Shown: piece by piece, positions 27,408 through 36,236 of the stretch
How positions within the stretch are numbered: the stretch's first letter is position 1
Layout of the letters: the number at the start of each line of letters is the position of its first letter
NCBI RefSeq assembly: GCF_009697385.1
Contig: NZ_VUNL01000013.1
Span: forward strand, 19,400-83,399
Reading direction: 5' to 3'
Length of the DNA: 64,000 nt
DNA from: Wylensekiella montiformis
GTDB lineage: Bacteria; Bacillota; Negativicutes; Selenomonadales; Selenomonadaceae
Notes under the pieces: generated by a model
What the model was told of the DNA's origin: nothing
The model's database searches: none
What the model saw: only the letters and a program-made list of their open reading frames with translations
Made by a program: the position numbers and the translations under genes

Positions 27408-29084
27408 TTAATCCTGTCCATCATCTCTGGTACGGAATACACCGATACGCCGCAGAAACCGGATCCCGATACGGCCGATCATCGGCATGCGCTCAAGATC
27501 CTCCTCCAGCAGACCACCGACCAGCAGCATAACAGCAAGATAAACTGCACAGCCGAAAAACACTGCGCCAAAAGTGGACAATACACCAATGTGCCACCAG
27601 GCCATGGTCCATTCATAGAAAAAGTACACGGCGGCTGCCATGACGGCCGAAGCGGCCATCGTTTTCAGCAACTGCGGAAGCTCCATGCGATAACCGATAA
27701 ACTTATAGATAAAAATCAAATTAATAACGGCAGCGACGCCCATATCGGCAGCAGTAGCCCAGGCTGCACCCATGATGCCAAGCCATGGAAGAGCGGTGAG
27801 CTCCCAGTTCAGAATCACCTTAGCTGCTGCTGCCAGAATCATATTCACCATTGGGATCGTCGGATGCCCCAGTCCCTGCAGAATCCCCGTCGAAACCTGA
27901 TGCAGGCCAAGCAGGATGATGCTGAACGAAGAAATCATGACCGCCGGGCCGGCGCCGGGCGCATTATAAATCAGCGCCGAAATCGGCGTAGCCAGCACGA
28001 ATACGATCACAAAAGCAGGAAAGCAGACAAAGTTCGAAATACGGACAGAAGCAGCAGTCTGACTATACACCCGCTTCATATCACGAAGCGCGCGCGCCTC
28101 TGAGATCGCCGGCACAATGCTCATTGCCATGGAAGCCGTAATAATACAGGACAAATTGACCAGCGGCACAGCCATACCCGTCAGATAACCGAAAAGTTCC
28201 GTTGCTTCATTGACACTATACCCGGCTACTTCAAGGCGCTGCGGCACAATCATGAGATCCAGATTGGACACCACCGGCAGCATGATACTCGCTGCTGATA
28301 CCGGAAGAGACAGCTTAAAGATGCGCTGGATAATCTGCCAGGCCGGTTCGCTTTCCTGACCGGGCAGCGGCTGCAGATCATTGCCATAATCACGCTCGAT
28401 ATCCCGATCCAGCTTCCAATGAAAATAAACCAGAACCATCAGCCCGGTTACCGCCCCGGCCAAAGCGCCAAGAGAAGCACCGGCCGAAGCATAATCCAGC
28501 CCCCAAGGCAGGAGCAGCTCAGCCAGCAGGATCATCGTAATGACACGAAAAATCTGCTCGACAATCTGCGAAACAGCCGTTGGCGTCATCCGCTGCCACC
28601 CCTGCAGATAACCACGCGAACTGGCCAGCAAAGTAACAAAAAACACCGTTGGCGCAAGCACTACAATCGACTTATACGCCCGCGGATCACGTACAAACTG
28701 CCATTCTATGAGCCAATCCGCAGCAAAGTAAGTCAAAAAAGAAAAAACCAAACCGGTAACGACCATCAATGCCATAGAAATATGGAATACCCGGCGTGCG
28801 CCCAGAATATCTTTCAGCGCCACCTTTTCTGCCGTTATGATGGAAATAGCCACCGGCACACCGGCCTGCGATACCGTCATGGCAAAAAAGTAAATGGGAA
28901 AGGCCATCTGATACAGGCCGATTCCCTCACCGCCAAGGATACGGGAAACAAAAATCCAATTTAAAGAGCCGATAACCTTGACGACGAAGCCTGCCACCGT
29001 CAGGATAAAGGTCCCCTTCAGGAACGACTCTCCCCGACTGGATTTTTTCTCTTGTTTTATTTCCTGATTACTAATTGGAAACAC
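27408..29084 (-). CDS. MATE/MOP-type polysaccharide flippase (SpoVB/MurJ-like)
   Basis: 558-residue membrane protein with about 14 helices and the family start FLKGTFILTVAGFVVKVIG, followed by GLYQMAFPIYFFAMTVSQAG. The group flips lipid-linked envelope precursors. The start is probably the GTG at 29084; its ribosome site is weak (AGGCG). It is followed by the lipid kinase gene after 36 bases. Confidence 0.85.
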   Translation of the reverse strand: MFPISNQEIKQEKKSSRGESFLKGTFILTVAGFVVKVIGSLNWIFVSRILGGEGIGLYQMAFPIYFFAMTVSQAGVPVAISIITAEKVALKDILGARRVFHISMALMVVTGLVFSFLTYFAADWLIEWQFVRDPRAYKSIVVLAPTVFFVTLLASSRGYLQGWQRMTPTAVSQIVEQIFRVITMILLAELLLPWGLDYASAGASLGALAGAVTGLMVLVYFHWKLDRDIERDYGNDLQPLPGQESEPAWQIIQRIFKLSLPVSAASIMLPVVSNLDLMIVPQRLEVAGYSVNEATELFGYLTGMAVPLVNLSCIITASMAMSIVPAISEARALRDMKRVYSQTAASVRISNFVCFPAFVIVFVLATPISALIYNAPGAGPAVMISSFSIILLGLHQVSTGILQGLGHPTIPMVNMILAAAAKVILNWELTALPWLGIMGAAWATAADMGVAAVINLIFIYKFIGYRMELPQLLKTMAASAVMAAAVYFFYEWTMAWWHIGVLSTFGAVFFGCAVYLAVMLLVGGLLEEDLERMPMIGRIGIRFLRRIGVFRTRDDGQD

Positions 29085-29228
29085 CGCCTATAGCAAAAAC
29101 AGGCTGCCACAGCCGGCCTCCTGTCCGCTTTGCAAAATACATACAGGCCCCCCGGATAGCAAGGAGCCATATAACACACTGGATTATATCATTTATACAT
29201 GAAACTTTCCAGTCTTCCGACTCAATTC

Positions 29229-30854
29229 TCAAGCCTCTTTCTTATCAAAGGGCACATGATGGAGCAGCAGATCCGGATTGTTGTCCGTAATCCATCCGAG
29301 CGCCCACTCATTGCTGACAAGCAGAACCGGATTGTGATCGCGGTCATAAACAAACATCCCGCGGTCTGCCCCCTTCAACTCAGCCGGAGTCACTTCCCGA
29401 CCATCCTCATAGGCCATCCAGCGCGCAACCTCATACGGCTGCATCGTCATTTCAATATCGACATTGTACTCGTTTTTCAACCGATACTCCAATACCTCAA
29501 ACTGCAGCGTTCCCACCGTACCGACAATATAGGACTCCATGCCGGCGCCAGCCTGCTGGAAAAGCTGAATCGCCCCTTCCTGCGTAAGCTGCTCCATCCC
29601 CTTGACGAACTGCTTGCGCTTCATAGTATCTTTGGCCTGAACCCTTGCAAATTTCTCCGGCGGAAATACCGGAAAATCTGCGTATTTAAACTTATGCGCC
29701 GCATCACAGACCGTATCGCCGATCCCGAACACACCCGGATCAAACAAACCGACAATATCCCCCGGATAAGCCGTATCAATAATCTGACGGTCCTGTGCCA
29801 AAAACTGCTGCGGCTGAGCCAGTTTGATCATCTTTCCGCTGCGCTCGTGCCAGACTTCCATATTGCGTTCGAATTTCCCCGAGCAGATACGGATGAAAGC
29901 CAGCCGGTCCCGATGCGCCGGATTCATATTGGCCTGAATTTTAAACACAAAGCCTGAAAACTTTTCATCATCCGGCGCGATCAGCCCATCCGATGATCTG
30001 CGCGGCTGCGGCGTCGGGGCCATACGAATATATCCTTCCAGAAAATCCTGTACGCCAAAATTCGTCATAGCAGACCCGAAAAACATCGGCGTCAATTCAC
30101 CGGCATCGACCTTTTCCCTGTCAAATGCTTCACCGGCCTCATTAAGGAGATCGATATCGTCTTTGAGCGCCTGCCAGGTTTCCTCACCCACACGTTCGAT
30201 AACCTCCGGATCATCCGGCTCATAGATATCGGCAATACGAGTTTCCTGTCCATGCGTCGTATCGTCAGCGAAAAGCAGCACCTTGTCGTTGCGGCGATCA
30301 TAGACACCAAGATACTGTCCATCTTGTCCGATCGGCCAGTTCATCGGATAAGAGCGAATGCCAAGAACCTGTTCAATCTCATCCATAATGTCAATCGGCA
30401 GCTTACCATAATGATCCAGCTTATTAACGAATGTAAAGATAGGGATACCACGCTGCTTGCAGACCTTGAACAGTTTTTTCGTCTGTGCCTCGACACCTTT
30501 AGCCACATCGATAACCATGACCGCACTATCGACAGCCATAAGCGTACGGTATGTATCCTCCGAAAAATCCTGATGGCCCGGTGTATCAAGGATGTTGATA
30601 CGGCACCCGTCATAATCGAACTGCAGAACCGAGGAAGTAACCGAAATACCACGCTGCTTTTCAATTTCCATCCAGTCGGACACCGCATGACGCTGCGTCT
30701 TGCGCGACTTAATCGAACCGGCCAGATGAATAGCCCCGCCATAAAGCAGCAACTTTTCGGTCAGCGTCGTCTTTCCGGCATCCGGATGAGAAATGATCGC
30801 AAACGTACGACGCTTCTTTATTTCCTTATCGAGTTCTTCGCTTAATGCTGACAA
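29229..30854 (-). CDS. prfC: peptide chain release factor 3
   Basis: GTPase that removes RF1/RF2 from the ribosome after termination. The 541-residue protein has G1 SHPDAGKTTLTE, DTPGHQDFSEDTYR and NKLDHYG, then RF3-specific C-terminal segments. The start is a TTG at 30854 with GGAGG seven bases upstream. The upstream leader belongs to a structured RNA unit that is duplicated 12.4 kb away, so the gene sits exactly at the island edge. Confidence 0.94.
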   Translation of the reverse strand: MSALSEELDKEIKKRRTFAIISHPDAGKTTLTEKLLLYGGAIHLAGSIKSRKTQRHAVSDWMEIEKQRGISVTSSVLQFDYDGCRINILDTPGHQDFSEDTYRTLMAVDSAVMVIDVAKGVEAQTKKLFKVCKQRGIPIFTFVNKLDHYGKLPIDIMDEIEQVLGIRSYPMNWPIGQDGQYLGVYDRRNDKVLLFADDTTHGQETRIADIYEPDDPEVIERVGEETWQALKDDIDLLNEAGEAFDREKVDAGELTPMFFGSAMTNFGVQDFLEGYIRMAPTPQPRRSSDGLIAPDDEKFSGFVFKIQANMNPAHRDRLAFIRICSGKFERNMEVWHERSGKMIKLAQPQQFLAQDRQIIDTAYPGDIVGLFDPGVFGIGDTVCDAAHKFKYADFPVFPPEKFARVQAKDTMKRKQFVKGMEQLTQEGAIQLFQQAGAGMESYIVGTVGTLQFEVLEYRLKNEYNVDIEMTMQPYEVARWMAYEDGREVTPAELKGADRGMFVYDRDHNPVLLVSNEWALGWITDNNPDLLLHHVPFDKKEA

Positions 30855-30927
30855 AATAAATCCTCCAATTGTCTTATATTGTTGATACAAACACACTTTT
30901 CCCTTTTGAAACGCCTAAGAGGAGTTC

Positions 30928-31055
30928 AAAAAAGTGTATTCGTGTGCGAATACCGAGAAGCCTTGCTACGACTAAGTTCCGAGTCTTTTGCAGTATCCTT
31001 GGGACAATGTCCCAGAGCATACCTTATCTGATTGCAACTTCTACGAACTCACATA
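30928..31055 (-). ncRNA. candidate structured RNA in the prfC leader, copy 1
   Basis: About 128 nt between a predicted start near 31055 and a terminator (stem 30936-30942 with 30947-30953, then six U). Nested pairings on the minus strand: GAGTTC with GAACTT; TTGCA with TGCAA; GTAT with ATAC; GGGAC with GTCCC around an ATT loop. The right copy changes an A-U pair of the tip stem to G-C. No Rfam family recognised. It may be an independent small RNA or a prfC attenuator. Confidence 0.55.
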
Positions 31056-31061
31056 ATAATC

Positions 31062-31091
31062 ATTCTACCATAAAATAAGAAGGGAATACAA
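31062..31091 (-). promoter_or_regulatory. promoter of RNA unit and prfC, copy 1
   Basis: Minus-strand TTGTAT (31086-31091), 18 bases, TAGAAT (31062-31067), with TGG before the -10. The same sequence occurs unchanged at 43435-43464. Confidence 0.6.
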
Positions 31092-31120
31092 GAAAATTGG
31101 CACGGGACTTTGCCCGCGCT

Positions 31121-31656
31121 TGTAGGTTTACAATAGATGTGAGACTGGAGGGATATACAAAAGCGACCGAATCCCGTAGAATATTGGTTGCAACAAACTT
31201 CTACAAAAGGAGACCCGATCGCCATGTCTATCATACCACATCAGAAGCGTTATTTGCCACATGAAATTGGGACGCGCATTCACGCCGTCACCCTCTATCG
31301 CTCAGCCAAGGATATCGAGTTCGTCTGTCGTCGCTATAAAATTTCAAAAGCATCCCTCATGCGCTGGAACAAGCGTTATGATGGTACGCCAGAATCTCTC
31401 GCTGACCGATCGCATCGCCCCCATACCGTACATCCCAGAGCACATACCAACGAAGAAATCATGTGGGTATTGAACCTTGTCCGTCGAACCCCTGACATAA
31501 CCCCCCCGCGAACTCTACGGAAAGCTCAGGCTAAACACGGATTTATCTGCACTTCTACTCATTGGATGGTCTGAACCTGCAGATGCGCCATTACATCTAT
31601 GGGAATGTCTCATAATTGATAACCTTTATCGGTCTCACATCATTGACAAACCTACA
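31121..31656 (+). mobile_element. internally deleted IS, copy 1 (536 bp)
   Basis: Bounded by imperfect inverted repeats: TGTAGGTTTACAATAGATG at the left, and at the right the reverse complement of TGTAGGTTTGTCAATGATG, both followed by TGAGAC. It keeps the promoter side and the helix-turn-helix start of a transposase; the catalytic part is missing. No clear target duplication. Near-identical copies lie at 43494-44028 and from 63875. Confidence 0.8.
31224..31574 (+). pseudogene. transposase N-terminal HTH fragment, copy 1
   Basis: The ATG at 31224 follows AAAGGAG. It encodes an IS481/IS3-like helix-turn-helix domain (RSAKDIEFVCRRYKISKASL, then RWNKRYDG and RSHRPH) but no DDE domain. Compared with copy 2 it has extra C residues near 31500-31509 that change the frame. 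Non-autonomous. Confidence 0.8.
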
Positions 31657-31693
31657 TCACAGATATCCAGATAATCTGAGCGGATTGTATAAT

Positions 31694-32846
31694 TAAGTTG
31701 AACACTTAAAAATCCATAGCGAACCCTTGTGGTAAAATGTAGTTGCACAAAAACACAAAGGAGAATCACTATGGATCAAAATCATTTTACCACGGATGCG
31801 TTACGCAAAAAAGGGTCTCATTTAACTTTTGAGGAACGAGTCATTATCCAAACGCGTCTCCGCGACAAGCAATCGTATCGGAGCATAGCCCGTGAGATTG
31901 GGTGCTGTGTCAATACAGTACGCAACGAGGTGAAGCGTGGCAAGGTTCTTTGCTATAACGGCAAGGTGGAACGCTATCGCGCAGCAGACGGGCAAAGCAC
32001 CTATGAGGCGCATCGCGAAAACTGTGGTCGCAAATGCGACGCGATAGCAAAGGGAGCATTCCTCGACTATGTGCAGAAGAGACTTCAGGAACATCACTGG
32101 TCGCTCGATGCCTGCTTTGGCAGGGCACTGGTTACGGGAGAATTTCAACGTGGCGAGATGGTCTGTACGAAAACCCTGTACAACTATGTCACGCTGGGAC
32201 TCCCAGGAAAAATCAAGAGTATTGACCTGCCCTTGCGCGTCAAGCGAAAAAACGCCAGGAAGCGGGTTCGTGAGCGCAAGAAGAAGTTCGGCCGCAGCAT
32301 AGATGAACGCGATCCTTCTGTGGATGAGCGTCGAGGTTTCGGGCATTGGGAGTGTGACCTTGTACTGGGATCTCGCTCAAAGGACGAGTTACTGCTGACT
32401 CTGGTTGAGCGCAAGACACGCTGTTCCCTCATCAGAAAACTGCCCAACAAGGAAAGTGCCTCTGTAATAGCAGCCTTCAGCAAATTGAAAGATGGAATGT
32501 TCCGCGACTGTTTCAGCCGAGTGTTCCTCAGCATTACGACAGACAATGGCAGTGAGTTTTCTAGCCTGTCAGAGCTGGAGAAACTAAGTCACACACGGAT
32601 CTATTATGCGCATCCGTACTGCTCCAGCGACAAAGGAACGAATGAGAATCACAACGGCTTATTCCGTCGATTTCTTCCCAAAGGGAAGAAAATCCAGGAT
32701 TACCCCGTGGAACACATTTCCAGAGTAGAGTGCTGGGCCAACACCCTGCCAAGAAAGATACTCGGCTATAAGACACCCGAGGAGTGCTTTGGGGAAGACA
32801 TGCTTACAGTGCTTACTGCATAAAGGTTCGCCGGGTGTTCAACTTA
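31694..32846 (+). mobile_element. IS30-family insertion sequence
   Basis: About 1.15 kb. Inverted ends TAAGTTGAACAC at 31694-31705 and its complement at 32835-32846 flank one transposase gene. It is inserted 15 bases inside the left repeat boundary and appears intact. Confidence 0.85.
31771..32823 (+). CDS. IS30-family transposase
   Basis: 350 residues. N-terminal HTH typical of IS30 (LTFEERVIIQTRL, then YRSIAREIGCCVNTVRNEV), followed by the DDE core: GHWECDLVLG, SITTDNGSEFS, and YCSSDKGTNENHNGLFRRFLP near the catalytic Glu. AAAGGAG lies seven bases before the ATG at 31771. Full length, so probably active. Confidence 0.94.
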   Translation: MDQNHFTTDALRKKGSHLTFEERVIIQTRLRDKQSYRSIAREIGCCVNTVRNEVKRGKVLCYNGKVERYRAADGQSTYEAHRENCGRKCDAIAKGAFLDYVQKRLQEHHWSLDACFGRALVTGEFQRGEMVCTKTLYNYVTLGLPGKIKSIDLPLRVKRKNARKRVRERKKKFGRSIDERDPSVDERRGFGHWECDLVLGSRSKDELLLTLVERKTRCSLIRKLPNKESASVIAAFSKLKDGMFRDCFSRVFLSITTDNGSEFSSLSELEKLSHTRIYYAHPYCSSDKGTNENHNGLFRRFLPKGKKIQDYPVEHISRVECWANTLPRKILGYKTPEECFGEDMLTVLTA

Positions 32847-32861
32847 TTATTGCAATTCGGG

Positions 32862-33269
32862 CTATATGTATTTCTCTATTTCTTCTATACATTTCTCCAG
32901 ATTCGTTAATATATCCTTTTCCCAAAATCGCAAAACCAGCCACCCTGCTTCAGTCAGTTCGTCATTGACTTCCTTATCCCGCTCCACGTTGCGGGCAAGT
33001 TTCTTCTGCCAAAACTCCTTATTGGTAGCCACTTGTTCGCCAGGATTATCCTGATGACCACGCGCGTGCCAAAAATCGCCATCCACAAAGATAGCGATTT
33101 TTTGACGTGTCAAAACAATATCAGGTTTTCCCGGCAGAGCTGCATAATTTTTACGACAGCGCAGGCCCTTTTTCCAGAGTGCTTTACGCAATACAACTTC
33201 CGCCTTTGTATCGACCGCACGAATGCGACTCATATTATGATGGCGCTGCTTACGGGTTAATACGTCCAT
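32862..33269 (-). CDS. vsr: very short patch repair endonuclease
   Basis: Nicks 5' of the T in T:G mismatches produced by deamination of 5-methylcytosine, protecting the methylated sites of the partner methylase. The 135-residue protein has SRIRAVDTKAEVVLRK, the catalytic stretch PDIVLTRQKIAIFVDGDFWH and the HARGH zinc-type segment. It lies 15 bases downstream of the endonuclease gene in the same operon. Confidence 0.93.
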   Translation of the reverse strand: MDVLTRKQRHHNMSRIRAVDTKAEVVLRKALWKKGLRCRKNYAALPGKPDIVLTRQKIAIFVDGDFWHARGHQDNPGEQVATNKEFWQKKLARNVERDKEVNDELTEAGWLVLRFWEKDILTNLEKCIEEIEKYI

Positions 33270-33284
33270 CTTCTTTTCCTTAAA

Positions 33285-34472
33285 TCATACTGCAGTTTTC
33301 TCCTGCACCAGCTGGATAAACTTCGCCAGCGAGAAAATATCTTCCCGGTACTCTTTCGGGTAGGTGCTAATATACGGCTGTGGCACTACAAGTACCACGT
33401 TTTCGCTTTTCATTTCATGGAGCTGCTGGGGGGAAATTCCCTGCTGCAGCGTACACAAATACTTTGTCTTTACCCGGTCGGCCTCAGTGATGACCTGACG
33501 CCAGCGGTCTTTACAGGTCGTCTTGGCGCCCAGCACAACCAGCTTGTCAGCAGGATATTTCGGGTTATGGTAGGCGCTGGCGCCAGGGAAAACAAAGTCC
33601 GGGCGTTTCTTTTCTTCTGTGACTACCTGCGGCTCATAGGTGAGCTTATTTCCCTGAAAAATTGCTTCCAAATGATATTCCAGAGACTTGCCCGCACGGC
33701 TTTTGCGGCGGTTAATCACGCTGTTGGCGGTGTCGATAAAGTCCTGCATAGAGTCAAAGCCACTCCGGATTACATCACCGTACTGTATTTCCTCGATACG
33801 GCGGAACAGGTCATATTCCATATTGTTCCAGGCCAGCAATTCCTGGTCAGGCTTCTGCACGATATTTTCCATGTGGTCATACACATCATTGTAAATATCG
33901 CGGGCAGCTTTTGACATATCAAAGGCTTTCGGGAAGGCGCCCTGGAGGGCATGGACAAAGGCATCCATCTTCGCCAGCTTCTTTTCTTCCTGCTGGTCAA
34001 CAGAAAGCATTTCCGTTCCAATCAGGCGGCCAGTTTCTGCAGGGGACAAACTGAAATAATCCAGGAATTCGTCAATATCGTCCTCGGTTTCCAGCACCCA
34101 ACCTTCATAATCCTCATCATCCAGCTTGACGATAACCACCAATGCCCCGGTGTTATCCGGCTTCAAGAGGTCAAAGCCACGGCCAAAGCGGGTAATGCGG
34201 TATTCATTACGGGTGCCCGTTCCGTAATAGGTGAACTTACTTTCTGTCTCAAAATCATCCATCCAGCGAATTTTGGCCAGTCGTTCCTTATTCTCGCCCT
34301 TGACGCATTTTTCATCAAAGATAATGGAATAAGCAGGCTTGGGAACATAAATTCCACACTGATGACCGCCCGTCAGCCCGGTATCATTGGCGGACAGAAA
34401 CTTGCAAAAAGCCAGTTTTCCCTTGTTTACAGAAGCTATGGCCTGCTGGCTTAAAGACTCTGTTTGTACCAT
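33285..34472 (-). CDS. type II restriction endonuclease, EcoRII family
   Basis: 395 residues with an effector-type N-terminal half and an EcoRII-like C-terminal nuclease: RRKSRAGKSLEYHLEAIF, RPDFVFPG, then LVVLGAKTTCKDRWRQV, which carries the catalytic Lys and Arg of this family. The expected target is CCWGG or close to it, inferred from the family and the Dcm-type partner. The ATG at 34472 overlaps the end of the methylase gene (stop 34474), so the pair is translationally coupled with the methylase first. Confidence 0.9.
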   Translation of the reverse strand: MVQTESLSQQAIASVNKGKLAFCKFLSANDTGLTGGHQCGIYVPKPAYSIIFDEKCVKGENKERLAKIRWMDDFETESKFTYYGTGTRNEYRITRFGRGFDLLKPDNTGALVVIVKLDDEDYEGWVLETEDDIDEFLDYFSLSPAETGRLIGTEMLSVDQQEEKKLAKMDAFVHALQGAFPKAFDMSKAARDIYNDVYDHMENIVQKPDQELLAWNNMEYDLFRRIEEIQYGDVIRSGFDSMQDFIDTANSVINRRKSRAGKSLEYHLEAIFQGNKLTYEPQVVTEEKKRPDFVFPGASAYHNPKYPADKLVVLGAKTTCKDRWRQVITEADRVKTKYLCTLQQGISPQQLHEMKSENVVLVVPQPYISTYPKEYREDIFSLAKFIQLVQEKTAV

Positions 34473-34473
34473 A

Positions 34474-35664
34474 TTACGCACCTAGTTTCATTGATTTTTT
34501 GCTTTCTTTAACTATTTCTATATTTGCTTTTTTATCCCCTTCAATGGCTGCATCAAGTTCATTCATTTTCTCAACAACCAATTTGGCAATGGAAGTCACC
34601 AAGGGAACCACCACGGAATTGCCGAACTGCTTATAAGCTCGTGTATCGGACACGGTAATCTTGAAGTCCTCCGGATATCCCTGCAGACGAGCACATTCAC
34701 GGGGAGTCAAACGGCGAGGATTTTTCCCCTCGCCCTGGTTAATGAGAATTTCAGAGCCGTCCTTGTAGTAGCGCGCACTAAGGGTACGGGTTACACCGTC
34801 AAAATCCGGCATTCCATAGCCAAACCCATTGCCCTTGGCCTTGTGCTTGGCAGCGTAGTTTTGCAGATATGCCCAAAGTTTATCCGTCAGCGTGTATTTG
34901 GCATCCACTACCGGCTGCAGAATATCCCGAAGCACGGGGACTTTTTCCGGCTTATCTTCATCAACATCAAAACTGAAATCAAAGAAATTGCCATAGCGTT
35001 GACGGTCAAAACCGACAATAAAGATACGTTCCCTGTGCTGGGGAACAAATCCCTGGCCATCAATCACAGCAGCAAAGACCTCATAATCCAGCTGATCCAG
35101 CGATTCCCGGATAACTTTCCATGTATTGCCCTTATCGTGGCTCTTCAGGTTTTTGACGTTTTCCAGCATAAAGGCCTTGGGCCGCTTAGCCTCGATAATC
35201 CGGCACACATCAAAAAACAAAGTGCCCTGTGTCTTGTCCTGGAAGCCCGTAGCCCTGCCCATGCTGTTCTTTTTGGACACACCGGCAATGCTGAAAGGCT
35301 GGCAGGGAAAGCCCGCCACCAGGATATCATGGTCAGGAATATCCTCACTTTTCACTTGGGTAATATCCCCCTGAGGCATTTCGTCAAAGTTGTCAAAATA
35401 TGTTTTTTGAGCATACTTATCCCACTCACTGGAAAAAACACACTGCCCGCCCTGTCGGGAATAGGCAATCCGCATCCCGCCAATACCGGCAAACAAGTCA
35501 ATAAAGGTAAAATTTCCCTGGGGAGCATTTGACCTCTTCTGCCGGCTCAAATGAGCCACAAGGGAGTCCGTAAGCACGGAGCTGGCCGACACGCCGTTAT
35601 CTCTCGTATAAGTTTGCAGTTTTTCGTACAAATGATCATCCAATTTCAGGCTTAACTGTTTCAT
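34474..35664 (-). CDS. DNA (cytosine-5) methyltransferase, Dcm type, with N-terminal RHH-like domain
   Basis: Protects host DNA by methylating cytosine in the cognate site. 396 residues: a short N-terminal ribbon-helix-helix-like segment (QLSLKLDDHLYEKLQTYT, about residues 3-40), then SAM motif I FIDLFAGIGGMR, motif IV GFPCQPFS with the catalytic Cys, ENVKNL, QHRERIFIVGF, and motif X with QFGNSVVVP. The N-terminal domain may let it bind its own promoter. The order is methylase, endonuclease, Vsr. Confidence 0.94.
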   Translation of the reverse strand: MKQLSLKLDDHLYEKLQTYTRDNGVSASSVLTDSLVAHLSRQKRSNAPQGNFTFIDLFAGIGGMRIAYSRQGGQCVFSSEWDKYAQKTYFDNFDEMPQGDITQVKSEDIPDHDILVAGFPCQPFSIAGVSKKNSMGRATGFQDKTQGTLFFDVCRIIEAKRPKAFMLENVKNLKSHDKGNTWKVIRESLDQLDYEVFAAVIDGQGFVPQHRERIFIVGFDRQRYGNFFDFSFDVDEDKPEKVPVLRDILQPVVDAKYTLTDKLWAYLQNYAAKHKAKGNGFGYGMPDFDGVTRTLSARYYKDGSEILINQGEGKNPRRLTPRECARLQGYPEDFKITVSDTRAYKQFGNSVVVPLVTSIAKLVVEKMNELDAAIEGDKKANIEIVKESKKSMKLGA

Positions 35665-35706
35665 ATCTACCTCACTGGGTCATATTGGTAATACTTTTCT
35701 TTCCCT

Positions 35707-35735
35707 ATTATACAGAAAAATATCTGGTACGGCAA
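35707..35735 (-). promoter_or_regulatory. promoter of the restriction-modification operon
   Basis: Minus-strand TTGCCG (35730-35735), 17 bases, TATAAT (35707-35712), about 40 bases before the methylase ATG. A CTCGCGAG palindrome at 35763-35770 lies upstream and is a possible operator. Confidence 0.7.
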
Positions 35736-35809
35736 TACTTAGGGAACAACGATTTTAATTATCTCGCGAGTATCTGACTGGTGAATCAGTAGCACTGTAA
35801 ACGCACATC

Positions 35810-35842
35810 AAAAGGCAGCTATCCGGGGACAGCTGCCTTTTT
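35810..35842. terminator. bidirectional rho-independent terminator
   Basis: AAAAGGCAGCT (35810-35820) pairs with AGCTGCCTTTTT (35831-35842). It lies between the broken regulator and the restriction-modification promoter, so it separates the two transcripts. Confidence 0.8.
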
Positions 35843-35847
35843 CGTGC

Positions 35848-36177
35848 CTATATATCCTGGGAAACATCTTTCCGGATGGCGTTGTCTATGATTTCTTTTG
35901 TATGTTCCGTAAGCCGGGGATAAGCTTCAATAATCGCCTGCAAACGTGCGTCCATGGCCACAAAGAATTTGGTATTCGGAAAAAAATATCTTATATCCAC
36001 CTGCAAGACTTCTGCTATCTTTGCCACCGCCTCAACACTCACGCCTTTTGTAAAGCCCCGTTCCCAGTTGGAAATAACCTGTGATGATTTCCCTATCTTA
36101 TGCCCCAGCGCCGCCTAGGATAATTTCATTTTCATCCGCCGAGTCCGTATGTACTGTCCTATGTTTTTATTTCCCAT
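35848..36177 (-). pseudogene. XRE-family regulator interrupted by an amber codon
   Basis: 110 codons from the ATG at 36177. Codons 1-20 and 22-110 form one HTH_3 protein (LGHKIGKSSQVISNWERG, then SVEAVAKIAEVLQVDIRYFF), but codon 21 is TAG at 36115-36117 where XRE proteins often have Gln (LSQAALG-like). The frame is otherwise open. By position it was probably the controller of the restriction-modification operon. A short C-terminal piece might still be made from an internal GTG at 36042. Confidence 0.85.
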
Positions 36178-36236
36178 AAATTCAACCTTTTCCCTATAAT
36201 TAATCCCTCGACGTTTGAATCGCAAATAAACCACTA

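Larger units (their letters stand above)
30864..31679. repeat. left 816-bp direct repeat flanking the island
   Basis: Matches 43237-44051 almost end to end: the RNA unit (promoter and terminator conserved, middle diverged), the internally deleted IS, and 23 bases beyond it. The left boundary cuts through the prfC ribosome site: TCCTCC here, TTGTCC in the right copy. The pair brackets the defence genes and could recombine to excise them. Confidence 0.85.

Noticed and set aside
30928..31055. 6S RNA as identity of the duplicated RNA unit
   Set aside because: Two paralogues and a rod-like shape suggested it, but the length (about 130 nt) is short and no recognisable 6S central bubble was found.
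31049..31234. 61-codon minus-strand open frame repeated exactly at 43422-43607
   Set aside because: It is identical only because the DNA is a recent duplicate; it runs through the IS end and the promoter, with no ribosome site.
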